In this document: positions 33,014 through 44,019 of the stretch, piece by piece
Layout of the letters: each line of letters opens with the position of its first letter
How positions within the stretch are numbered: position 1 is the stretch's first letter
NCBI GenBank assembly: GCA_029961685.1
Contig: JARWKL010000008.1
Location: 34,659,619-34,723,618 of the forward strand
Length of the DNA: 64,000 nucleotides
Source of the DNA: Aristolochia californica
Taxonomy: Eukaryota > Streptophyta > Magnoliopsida > Piperales > Aristolochiaceae
Direction of reading: 5' to 3'
Program-made: the position numbers and the translations under genes
Notes under the pieces: generated by a model
Databases searched by the model: none
Told to the model about the DNA's origin: nothing
What the model saw: only the letters and a program-made list of their open reading frames with translations

Positions 33014-34266
33014 ATGGCTGGCAGAGAAGGATAGACACTTGGAATCAACAAGTTCAATGGTATGAATTTTGTGTTATAGAAGATGCAGATTGAGGATTAT
33101 CTATACAGTAAAAAGGTGTGCTCACCACTACTGGATAAGAAACCAAAATGTATGAAAGATGATAAGTGGAATCTCCTTAATAGAAAAGTTTTGGGAGTGG
33201 TCTGGTTGACACTGTTGAAGAACGTCACTCATAACTTGGTTTTGGAGAAAACCACATTAGGAATGATGAAGATTCTATCAAACATGTATGAGAAGCCTTC
33301 CGTAAATAATAAGGTACATCTCATGAAAAAAATTGTTCAATTTAAAGATGATAACAGAAAATACACCAATGGCAATGTATTTGAATGAGTTTAGCACGAT
33401 TGTCAATCAATTGACCTCCGTTTAGATTAAATTTGATGATGAGGTTCGTTCCTTAATTCTTTTACCGTCTCTACCAATTTTTTTGGAGCCTATAAGGGCT
33501 GTTGTCAGCAACTCTGTAGGCAATAGGAAGTTAATTTTTAATGATGTTTGGGATACCATTCTTGTAAAGGACATTCTTAGAAAGGATTCCGAAGAATTTT
33601 CAACATCTAATTCTATCCTAAATTTCAATACTACAGGCAGGAACTTCGAGAGGAATTCCAACTAGGGAAACTACAGAGGGAAGTCAAGGAATGGAAGAAG
33701 CAAGTCCAAATTTGGAAGGAATGTGGAATGTTGGAATTGTGCCAAGTCTGGTCATATCAAGATGAACAGCAGAGCACCGAAGAAGGATGAAAATAAAAAC
33801 GATGTTGCAAATTTGGTGACTGAAGAAGTACAAGGTGTTTTACTCTTGTCGGTTGATAGCCCTACTGACTCTTCAGTGTTAGATTCAAGGGCTTCTTTTC
33901 ACACAACTGCGCACCGCAAGATCATGGAGAATTATGTTGCAGAAGATCACGGGAAGGTGTATCTTGATGATGGAGAACCTTTGGATATTGTCAGTATTGG
34001 TAATGTCAATTTGAGAATGTTAAACGGGTTAGTGTGGAAAATTCACAAGGTGAGACATGTACCAAAACTGATTCATAATTTGATCTCAGTAGGGTGGCTT
34101 GATGATGAAGATATGACTTTTAATGGTGCTGCCTGGAAAGTCACAAATGGAGCCATGGTTATTGCACGAGGAGTTAAAACTGGAACTCTTTACATCACTT
34201 CCAGTTACAGAGATACGGTTGCAGTTGTTGAGGTTGTTACTGATTCTGATTTATAGCATTCTAGGC
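33014..34266 (+). pseudogene. Tork-2 gag and protease (5' part, broken)
   Basis: The frame opens at ATG 33014 (MAGREG then a stop) and matches Tork-1 gag throughout (LGINKFNGM, DYLYSKKVCSPLLDKKPK, MYEKPSVNNKVHLMKK). A frameshift falls near 33350. The zinc knuckle near 33732 is CWNCAKSGHIKMNS, last C lost. The protease active site is again DSR (AGG 33898-33900). Sequence ends at the integrase start (DSDL, stop, HSRL) where Gyp-1a inserted. Confidence 0.9.
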
Positions 34267-34714
34267 TGTTATGGACTCCATAGCATCATGAGTTATCCAT
34301 AGGCATAGGAATTAAATTATGTCAATTTACTTTTCATGTAATTTCAATTCGGTTTGGTTTACTTTATTTGGTTTGGTTTACTTTGGGTTGGTTCAGTGTA
34401 ATGTGGCGTGAACCACTTGTCCTATGGGTCGTCTTTGTATTTTCGTCCTCAACCCTATTTAGGGGGACGTGAAGGAAAAGAGAGGCAAGTATTGAGAAAA
34501 TTATATTTTACAGGTCTGATTCTCCCTCAAAGGTCAAGGTCGGATTCTCCCTTTGAGGTCCAAGGTTGAGCTTCCTCCAAAGCTCCTTCATTCTAATTGA
34601 GTTCCACCATTACTTGTTTAAGAAACAAGAATTCTCTTCCAACGTCAAGATCATCCATGGAGGGAAGAGAGGAAAGAAGGGTGACTCGATCCATGGCAAG
34701 GGAAGAACCTAACA
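34267..34714 (+). repeat. Gyp-1a 5' LTR
   Basis: This 448-bp LTR runs TGTTATGGACTCCATAGC to GGAAGAACCTAACA. It carries the first 19 codons of gag at its right end (from ATG 34657). The paired GATTCTCCCT blocks at about 34518 and 34550 are a short internal repeat. Confidence 0.93.
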
Positions 34715-34728
34715 TCTTGGTATCAGAC
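34715..34728 (+). promoter_or_regulatory. Gyp-1a primer-binding site, inside the gag frame
   Basis: TCTTGGTATCAGAC follows the LTR and pairs with the initiator tRNA-Met 3' end for about 10 bases. It is translated in frame as part of NILVSDR. Confidence 0.85.
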
Positions 34729-37700
34729 AGGTCCACCCTTAGGGATTCCTCTTCCCCTGACGATTTGAGACAGTTAGTGGAAGATAATAGGCAGAGGACA
34801 GATAACCAGGCTCATGCCCTGGAAGAGGTGCGTTAAAGAACCTCTGATTTGCGTGAGGCAATAAAATCAATGGATGCTGCCATCCAAGCTCTCCTCGGGC
34901 TACAAGAGGACCATGATACACGAGCCCAACCTTCAGCTGCCTATTCTCCACTGGCCGACCACCATCCATTCCACCCACCACCTCCCCCACAACCACCAAT
35001 GCGTCAACACCATCCCCATTTGGGGCCTGCCGTTCAAGGACCAAACACTGTGCCCAGGTATTTAAAACTTGACTTTCCTACGTATGATGGGTCTAAGGAC
35101 CCTTTGATTTGGTTAGCCAAGTGTGATCAGTTCTTTTATCATCAAAAAACACCTGCGGATGAGAAAGTGTATTTGGCCGCCTACCACATGCTCGATGAAG
35201 CGCTACTATGGTACCACCAATTCCGAAATGACCAAGTGGTTCAGGATTGGGCAACTTTTAGACAGTCTTGCATGATGAGATTTGGTCCTCCAGCTAGTAG
35301 CAATCCTTTGGGAGAATTAATCAATTACAAACAAACTGGAACACTAGAGGTGTACCAAAAGACCTTCCAGGAAAGGTTAGCCCGAGCAAACCAGTTTGTT
35401 AGCCACACACAGTATGTTCATATTTTTACTGCTAGTTTGACAGAAGCTCTGCATTTAGAAGTTGAATTACATGCTCCTATAGATTTAGACCACGCTATGA
35501 ATTTAGCCAGGGCAATTGAGCACAAGCAGCGTGTTCTAAAGGAGTCACTGGTCAAAAAACCAGCTTGGCCAGGGAGGCACTATGCCTCAGCACCAAACCC
35601 TTTCTCTGGCCCTCCAAGATTTAGAGACAGTGTAGCCCCACGCCCAGACATCTCTAATTCGGCTCCACCTACTCCTTACTTCAAAAACCTGACTAGATAG
35701 GAAATGGACCAGAGAAAGGCCAAGGGCCTCTGTTTTAACTGTGATGAACAGTATGTCATTGGACACCACTACAAACGATTATTCAGTATATGTCTGTGGG
35801 AGGATGGAGAAGAAATACCACCAGAGGAGGAAATTGTGGAAACTGACCAAGAAGATCCAGAGATTTCCCTTCATGCTATGACTGGTCTACGTAGTGCAAG
35901 CACAATGCAGGTTAAAGCACAATTACATCATTTACAGTTACTGGCTTTAGTTGACTCGGGTAGTACACATAATTTCATCAATCAGCAGGCGGCAGAACAA
36001 CTTGGGTTAGTAGTACAGCAACAGACTGGTCTTTCTGTATCAGTAGCCAATGGGGCTAAAATTACTAGTGTAGGCATATCACCAGCCACACACTTTGATA
36101 TTGAGGGATATGCATTTGTTGCAGATTTTCTGGTGATTCCACTATCAGGATTCGATTTGGTGCTAGGTATTAAATGGCTACAATTGTTGGGACCAATACT
36201 ATGGGATTTCCAAGCTCTAACCATGTCTTTTATAGAGGACCAACATCAGATTATATTGCATGGCACACAAGCACCACTCACCTGCGCACTACAGGTTGCC
36301 CAGGTCCAGTCCACCAACACATGTAACTTATCTCACTTACTTACAGAATTTGAAGATATCTTTCATGACCCTACTGCCTTACCGCCACTTAGGCACTATG
36401 ATCACCGTATCCGTTTGAAAACGGGTACCGAGCCGGTAGTGGTGCGTCCATATCGTTACCCTCACTTACAGAAGGATGAGATTGAAAGGCAGTGCCAGTA
36501 GATGTTAGCATAGGGTATTATTCAGCCCAGCAGGTCTCCTTTTTCGTCACCGGTATTACTAGTCCACAAGCATGATAAGTCATGAAGGTTCTGTGTGGAT
36601 TACCGACAACTCAATGTCCATACGATTAAAGATAAATTTCCTATTCCAGTGGTGGACGAGTTGTTAGACGAGTTACATGGAGCTACTATTTTTACTAAAC
36701 TCAATTTGAAATCTGGCTATCATCAAATCCGAGTTCATCCATCAGATGTGGAGAGAATAGCGTTCCACACGCATCACGACCATTTTGAATTCCTCGTAAT
36801 GCCATTTGGTCTGTCAAATGCGCCTTCCACCTTCCAGACCCTCATGAATGAGGTATTTTCTTCTCTCTTGAGAAAATATGTATTGGTATTTTTCGATGAT
36901 ATTTTGGACTATAGCAACAGCTGGGAAGAACATCTTCAGCACCTTCACGAGGTATTTTCTCTTATACGTTCACATCATTTGGTTTTAAATCGGTCAAAAT
37001 GTTCTATGGGCACATCAGAAGTGGCCTATTTGGGCCACGTTATTTCAGCATCGGGGGTGAAGGTAGACCAAAGTAAGATACAGGCGGTCACAGATTGGCC
37101 TATTCCTACATCTATTACAGCCTTAAGAGGATTTTTGGGCCTAGCTGGGTATTATAGAAAATTTATTCGTAGCTATGGCCAGCTTGCAGCTCCGCTCAAC
37201 AATCTCCTCAACAAAAATGCTTTTACCTAATCAGAGACAGCAGCTCATTCCTTTCAGCAATTGAAAGACGCCTTATCATCAACCCCAGTTTTGCACCTCC
37301 CCGACTTTGAGGAGTCCTTTGTAGTGGAATGTGATGCGTCGGGGGGCAGTATTGGCGCAATGTTGCACCAACAGGGCCACCCGATTGCTTATTTTAGCCG
37401 TCAACTGGGCCAACACCACCACAAGTTGGCAGCTTATGAGAGGGAATTGATCGGATTGGCGAAAGCTATACAGCATTGGTGCCCTTATCTATGGGGACGT
37501 TCTTTTTTTATTCGCACTGATCATTGCAGCCTCAAGTATCTTCTTGAGCAGTGTCTCACTACTTCACCACAATAGCATTGGTTAAGTAAGCTTATGGGGT
37601 TTGACTTTTCTGTCGAGTATAAACTAGGAAGTTTGAATGTAGGGGCTGATGCCTTATCTCGCCGGGACATTCCAGAGCCGCAATTAAACGCCATCAGTCA

Positions 37701-39129
37701 GCCCAGAGCTCTCTTGTTAGATTCTATACGGGAAGAGGCACAAAAGTACTTGGATATTATCTCCTTATGCCAGGATATCCAGCAGGGGACAGCGGCACCA
37801 CATTGGAGGGTTCAGGACAATCTCGTCCTCTACAAAAACAGAATTTTTCTACACCACACATCCCCTCTAATTAACAACATTTTAGCCTCCTTCCATGACA
37901 ACACACATGAGGGCCGACAGAAAACATATTTCCGGATCAGTAGGGAATTTTATTGGAGGGGCATGAAGCGCAGTATTGCTGATTATGTGGCAGCTTGTCA
38001 GACTTGTCAATGGAATAAAGTTGAAACATTAAGTCCAGCGGGGTTGCTCCAACCACTTCAGCTTCCGTCACAGGTCTGGTCTGATATTTATATGGACTTC
38101 ATAGATGGACTTCCCTCTTCGTCGGGTAAATCTGTTATCTTTGTAGTGGTGGATCGTTTCTCTAAATATGGGCATTTCATTCCTCTGGCGCATCCTTACA
38201 CTGCAACTCAGGTCGCTCAACTTTTTATGGATAACATTGTCCGCTTACATGGGATGCCTAATTCAATTACTAGTGATAGGGATGCAATCTTTACAAGTAC
38301 CTTATGGAAAGAACTCTTCAAGTTACAGGGCACAACGTTAGCCTTTTCTTCAGCCTACCATCCGCAGACTGATGGTCAGACAGAGGTCATCAACAGAACC
38401 ATTGAAATGTATCTCCGCTGGTTCTTGGGGGACTCACCTAAGAGATGGGTTAAGTGGCTCGCCTGGGCTGAGTTCTGTTACAACACCTCCTACCACAGCG
38501 TACTAGGCACAACCCCATTCAAGGTGGTATATGGTAGAGAACCTCCCCATCTTTTAGCCTATGAACCAGAGGCCTCTAAAGTTGCCACTTTGGACCAAGC
38601 ATTAGCTGAAAGAGACACATTCATCACTGAGGTGCGCACTCATCTACAGTAGGCACAACGTTCTATGAAAAAATATTATGACAAGAAGCACCGAGAAGTC
38701 TTCTTTTCTCCTGGAGATTATGTTTGGTTGCGTCTCCAACACTACAGGCAGCTGTCATTGACAACCTCCAAATGTCACAAGTTCTCTCCTAAATATTATG
38801 GTCCCTTTCAGGTGATGGACCGCATTGGGACAGTGGCCTATAGATTGCAGCGTCCGCTAGAGGCCAGAATTCACAACGTCTTTCATGTCTCACAATTAAA
38901 GGCTTTCCAAGGTGATTCGCCTTTGCTGCACACCCCGCTGCCCCCACTCCATGAGGGACATGTACTTTCTACCCTGACACAGGTATTACAAACTCCCCGT
39001 ATTCAGGGTGATTGGGAAATCTTAGTGTAATGGGCTGATGCTGACCCTAATGACACGACATGGGAGCCATTAGCAGCGTTTCACGCCCTCTACCCATACT
39101 TTGAGCTTGAGGACAAGCTCTTTCTCCGG

Positions 39130-39130
<1 letters not shown>

Positions 39131-39170
<40 letters not shown>
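39131..39170 (+). repeat. Run of 40 G at the polypurine-tract position
   Basis: The run follows CTCCGGC and is followed by TGA and the LTR start at 39174. In Gyp-2 this place holds ATGGGGAGGTAGA. In the pol frame it reads as 13 glycines and keeps the frame into the LTR. Such runs are prone to replication slippage and to sequencing or assembly error, so the exact length is uncertain. Confidence 0.85.
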
Positions 39171-39171
<1 letters not shown>

Positions 39172-39173
39172 GA

Positions 39174-39603
39174 TGTTATGGACTCCATAGCATCACGAGT
39201 TATCCATAGGCATAGGAATTAAATTATGTCAATTTACTTTTCATGTAATTTCAATTCGGTTTGGTTTACTTTGGGTTGGTTCAGTGTAATGTGGCGTGAA
39301 CCACTTGACCTATGGGTCATCTTTGTATTTTTTGTCCTCAACCCTATTTAGGGGGACGTGAAGGAAAAGAGAGGCAAGTATTGAGAAAATTATATTTTAC
39401 AGGTCTGATTCTCCCTCAGAGGTCAAGGTCGAATTCTCCCTTTGAGGTCCAAGTTTGAGCTTCCTCCAAAGCTCCTTCGTTCTAATTGAGTTCCACCATT
39501 ACTTGTTCAAGAAACAAGAATTCTCTTCCAACATCAAGATCATCCATGGAGGGAAGAGAGGAAAGAAGGGTGACTCGATCCATGGCCAGGGAAGAACCTA
39601 ACA
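39174..39603 (+). repeat. Gyp-1a 3' LTR
   Basis: This 430-bp LTR is bounded by TGTTATGG and CCTAACA, then the duplicated TAGGC. Its first 49 bases continue the pol frame (VMDSIASRVIHRHRN, stop). Confidence 0.93.
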
Positions 39604-42230
39604 TAGGCTCGGTCACATGAGTGAGAAGGGAATGAAAGTGCTTTAGTCCAAATGGAAGCTACCAGGGTTGAAAACTGTAAACAACAGTTTGTGTGAAGGC
39701 TGTATTTTCGGCAAGCAAAAAAGGGTTAGCTTTTCAAAGGTTGGAAAGGATCAAAAGACAACAAAATTGGAGTTGAATCACACAGATGTGTGGGGGCCTT
39801 CAACTGTTACATCCCTTGGTGGTTCTAATTATTATGTGACATTTATTGATGATGCAAGCAGAAAGGTATGGGTTTATTTCTTGAAAATTAAATATCTTGT
39901 CTTTCATTCCTTCAAGAGATGGAGAGCAATGGCAGAGAATGAGATAGATTTAAAGGTAAAATGTCTGCAGTAAGATAATGGGAGAGAATGCATAGATGAG
40001 GATTTCAAACGGTACTGTTTTGATAATGGAATGAAGATGAAGAAGACCATTCCTAGAAAACCTCAATAGAATGGTCTGGCCGAAAGGATGAACAGGACCT
40101 TGAACAAGTGTGCTAGGAGAAAGATTACATGCAGGATTCCCAAAAATATTCTGGTCTGAGACTATTAGTACCACTGCTTATTTTTTCAATAGAGGACCTT
40201 CAATACCACTACATTGCAAAATACAAGAAGAGGTTTGGAGCAGCAAAGAGGTAAACCTTTCTTTCTTGAAAATTTTTGGTTGTGTTTCTTATATTCACAT
40301 TGATTTTGCAATTAGAAGTAAACTTGATGCTAAATCTAAAATATGTTTCTTTATTGGCTATGGTGGCACTGAGTTTGGTTATCGCTTATGGGATGACCAA
40401 TGTCGAAAGGTTATCAAGATCAAGGATGTGATCTTCAATGAAGGTGCTCTATATAAAGACAGGTTGAAAAAAAAGTCTGAGAGCACAAGTGAAGAAGCCA
40501 AGAAGTTTGAAGTCATTCAGTTGTGAGATCTTCCAGTTATTGAGAAGGTGAATATTGTTCAGGAAGTCCAAGAAAACATACCCCATAAGTAAATCAGAAC
40601 ATTCCTGTGACTAAACTCAGGAGATCTGCCTGAACTATTAAACCACCGAGGTACCACCCTACACTGAATTTATTTTGTTGACTGATAAAGGTGAACCTGA
40701 GAGTTATGAGAAAGTTGTACAAGTTGATGAATCAACCGAGTGGGAGTTGGCCATGTGGGCTGAGATGGATTCACTATTATCCAATCAAACATGGCATTTT
40801 ATCGAGTTACCAAAAGGGAAGAAGACTTTGCAGAATAAATGAATGTACCGAATAAAAGATGAATATGATAACAACAAGCGGTATAAGGCAAGATTGGTTG
40901 TAAAGGGCTTTCAAAAAAAAGAAGACAGTGACTACACTGAGATTTTCTCTTCAGTAGTGAAATTGTCTACTAGTAGAACAATACTTGGACTAATGGCAAA
41001 TGAAGACTCGCACTTAGAGCAGTTGGATGTAAAAACAAATTTTCTTCATGGTGATTTGGAGGAAGAAATTTACATGATGCAGCCATAGGGTTTCAAAGCA
41101 CAAGGAAAGGAGAAAATGGTGTGAAAAATTCAAAAGAACTTGTATGGTCTTAAACAGGCTCCAAGACAGTGGTATAAGAAGTTTGACATCTTCATGAGTA
41201 GTATTGGTTTCTTGAAGTGCCAGGCGGATCATTGTTGTTATGTGAAGAAGCTTGATGACTCCTACATCATTCTACTACTATATGTTGATGACATGTTGAT
41301 AGCAGGTGCTTGCAAATAGAAAATAGATAAGTTGAAAAGGGAGTTGTCCAAGAAGTTTGTAATGAAGGATTTGGGTGCTACAAAACAAATCCTTGGGACA
41401 AAGATTACTAGGGATACTGATGTCTTGAAACTATCACAAGATGAATGTGTGAAGAAGGTGCTGAGTTGATTCAACATGAAAGATGCATAACTAGTGAGTA
41501 CTCCTTTGGCTACTCGCTTTAGTCTATTTAAGAAGCAGTCAGCTTCTACAAAACAAGAGTGAGCCCACATGACTAATTTTCCTTATACTTCTGCAATTGG
41601 CAGTCTCATGTATGCTATAGTATACACTAGACCAGACATAGCTCATGCAATGGGAGTTGTGAGCAGATACATGAGAAATCGGGGTAAACAACGTTGGGAA
41701 CCAATGAAGTGGATTCTCAGGTATTTGAGAGGCACTGCAGACTCAACCTTATATTTTAGAAAATCAAACTTGGGATTACATGGTTATGTAGATGCTGACA
41801 TGGCTAGAGACATTGATGGTAGGAAGAGTACCACTGGATATGTATACACATTGGATGGTACAACAATTAGTTGGGTCTTTAAGTTGTTCTTTCCACTACT
41901 GAGGCATAATATATCGTTGTGACCGAAGCCAACAAAGGGATGGTATAATTGCAGTCTTTCTGGGAAGAATTAGGTCTCAAGCATGGGAAGAATGTGTTGT
42001 ATTGTGACAGTCAGAGTGCTATTCATTTAGCAAAGAACTCTATTTATCATGCAAGAACAAAGCACATACATGTGCCTTATGACTTCATTAGATCGGCTCT
42101 TGAAGATGAAGTATTAGCTCTTGAGAAGATTCAAGGGAGTCAGAATCCGGCTGATATTTTGACAAAGACTATTACGATTGAGAAATTGAAGTTGTGTGCA
42201 ATTTCAGTTGGACTTGTCTCTGAGGATTGA
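39604..42230 (+). pseudogene. Tork-2 integrase, RT and RNase H (3' part, broken)
   Basis: This resumes with RLGHMSEKG directly after the duplicated TAGGC. The integrase zinc finger has both C (CEGCIFGKQKRVSFSK near 39695), followed by HTDVWGP and GLAERMNRT (near 40080). RT keeps YVDD in LLLYVDDMLIAG (about 41275-41310). RNase H spans 41569-42230 with ISWVF and YCDSQSAIHLAKNSIYH, ending TIEKLKLCAISVGLVSED. Stops include 40067 (PQ-stop-NGL), 41086 and 41317. Confidence 0.9.
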
Positions 42231-42288
42231 GAATTTGTTGCTGCTACAGAGGAGATATTGATAATGGATTAGTCTCCAAGTGGAATAT

Positions 42289-42713
42289 TGTTAAGTTGTA
42301 GAGCCTAATCAACGCCTTATGCTGAGTCAGTACACAGGACGTAGTCTCACTTTGAGACGAACCTATTGTTTCATTATGGGCAATTTGGGGATTTCACTCT
42401 TGTATTACGGTTGCCCTAATTTTTTCTATTATATTTGGGGGACCGCTATTAGGGTTTTATCATCACAGAGAAGGACCCTGAGTTGCAGCCCGAGAGAGGT
42501 TAGAGAAAAACACTTGTAAGTGTGTGCGATTTCTCTTTGTAAACTATTTCATCTTCATAGTGGATTACTACAATGGCGGAAGACAGAACGTAGTCTCACC
42601 TTGACACAAACCTATATAAATCTTGTATGTTATTTTGTGCTTGTTTTTTTCTTCTTTTGCGATTATTATTATTGGTCTCGTGAGTTTAGAATTTGGGCAT
42701 CTAATTCCTAACA
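42289..42713 (+). repeat. Tork-2 3' LTR
   Basis: This 425-bp LTR runs TGTTAAGTTGTAGAGCC to TAATTCCTAACA and follows a degraded polypurine tract (CCAAGTGGAATAT). Confidence 0.9.
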
Positions 42714-42897
42714 CCAACATTGTCTTCGTTGGAGGCAAAAAAGAGTTTTCTTCCTCACTTGTTTAGAGAGTCGAACAAATATTTCCGACACAGATTTAAA
42801 ATATGACGACCAAAGTTAGAGGATCTATACATTGGAAAAGTTGATATTTTCTCTCATTTTATCTTTTCATGTGTTGATGTGAATTGAGTTTCCCTTT
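42714..42897 (+). mobile_element. Cop-C/Cop-D-like leader fragment
   Basis: It contains CGACCAAAGTTAGAGG and GTGAATTGAGTTTCCC, resembling 57840-57920 in Cop-D (AACTAAAGGTTAG, GTGAATTGAGTTTC). It is non-coding. It precedes a Cop-B LTR. Confidence 0.45.
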
Positions 42898-43136
42898 TGT
42901 TGGAAGAAAGAGCCCAAGCCCACATGACTAATGAATGCCCACATATCCAAGTGTATTAGAAGATGGGCCCAATCCCATATGACCAAGGAAGACCCATGCA
43001 TCCAAGAAATATAGAAGATGGGCTCAAGGCCCACAGGTCATAGAGAAGGCAAATAGGCCCACATATAATGATGGCAAGATGGTAAATAAAGATTGTTACA
43101 ATGTGGGACCCACCATGATGCAAGAGCTGGTAGGAC

Positions 43137-44019
43137 TGTTGTGGACTCAATAGCACACCGAGTCACACAACGAAGAAGATAACAACAACTCACTCAATAG
43201 GATTTAATTCTTATATTTCTTTGAGTAGGATTTATTTCTTATATTGTTTTAAGTAGGAGTTATTTCTAATTACTTTATATGTAAGGGCATTATGGGGAAT
43301 TATTGTAAGCCTAACCCTAAAACTCCTTGACGTGACCTATTTAAGGGAAAGGTATGAATAAAATAGGTAAGCTTTGAGATTTTAGAATAACCTAGTCTAA
43401 ACAGGTTGAGATCACCTCTTGATCTCGAGTTTAGGGTTTACTCCAAAAATCCAACCTATCCTTCACCCCCCATTGCCATCCATCTTCACCCAAATTCATC
43501 CTTCATCATCCATACTAAGAAGAGGAGCTTCCTGCCCCTTTTCCAAGCCCAAAGAGAGGGTTCTCCCTCTTCATCAACGTCAGCCACCATCAAGGGGTCT
43601 AACCCTCTTGACGAGCAGCAAGTGGGGAGTTTTCTGGTCATTCATGTGAAGGAGATTAATTGTTGTTCCTAAGCTTGGAGCCAGCAAGAAAAGAGAGGAT
43701 AATCATTCATGCACGTGGGCCAAGGCTTGCTACAAACCAGGTGTACATAGCTTGCCTTGCTAAAACCAAATTAGGGTTGAAACCCTGATTTCCATGAGAA
43801 GAAAAGGTATTCTCCTTACTTTATTCTGGTCAACATTGATGGCTTAATTTCATATATTTAGTAATCAAGATATTGTATCCATCAAGTTTTGTCCACGTGA
43901 GAGGGAACCAGCAAGGAAGATTTTTGTTTACACTCATACCGAGTCTAGCAACTCAGTACCAGTGCTGGATTCACAAATCCCACGCCGTGTTACTCGATCC
44001 ATGACTCGGGACCGTAACA
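43137..44019 (+). repeat. Gyp-2 5' LTR
   Basis: This 883-bp LTR runs TGTTGTGGACTCAATAGC to GGGACCGTAACA. Its first 64 bases code, in the 3' copy, for the pol C-terminus; its last ~100 bases code for the gag N-terminus (SVPVLDSQIPRRVTRSMTRD). Confidence 0.93.

Larger units (their letters stand above)
34657..39222 (+). pseudogene. Gyp-1a gag-pol, single frame of about 1520 codons with nine stops
   Basis: One frame runs from ATG 34657 in the 5' LTR to TAA 39220 in the 3' LTR with no frameshift. Order: LTR-encoded N-terminus, helical segment, proline-rich stretch, capsid (to about 35600), zinc knuckle CFNCDEQYVIGHHYKRLF with the last C lost (35731), protease DSGST (35953), RT with FFDD (36889-36900), RNase H (37261-37575), integrase with H-H-C-C (about 37890-38015) and D, D, E (38096, 38272, about 38380), chromodomain-like end (EILV-stop-WADADPNDTTWE, ELEDKLFL). 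In-frame stops are at 34834, 35698, 36499, 36511, 36583, 37228, 37573, 38650 and 39028. Confidence 0.93.
34267..39603 (+). mobile_element. Gyp-1 copy a, complete Ty3/gypsy chromovirus-like element
   Basis: The 5337-bp element has LTRs 34267-34714 and 39174-39603 and is flanked by a perfect TAGGC duplication (34262-34266 and 39604-39608) within the Tork-2 integrase. The primer-binding site TGGTATCAGA is at 34718-34727. The LTRs differ at about a dozen sites plus an 18-bp duplication (TTTACTTTATTTGGTTTGG region) in the 5' copy, by eye 2-3%. It is a late insertion, younger than Tork-2. Confidence 0.96.
32557..42713 (+). mobile_element. Tork-2, Ty1/copia, interrupted by Gyp-1a
   Basis: 5' LTR 32557-32978, primer site at 32979 (AGTGGTATCATATC), internal region split at 34266/39604 by a complete Gyp-1, 3' LTR 42289-42713. 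The flanks CCAAG (32552-32556) and CCAAC (42714-42718) are a likely target duplication with one change. Without Gyp-1 the element is about 4.8 kb, normal for the lineage. It is decayed by stops and shifts. Confidence 0.92.
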
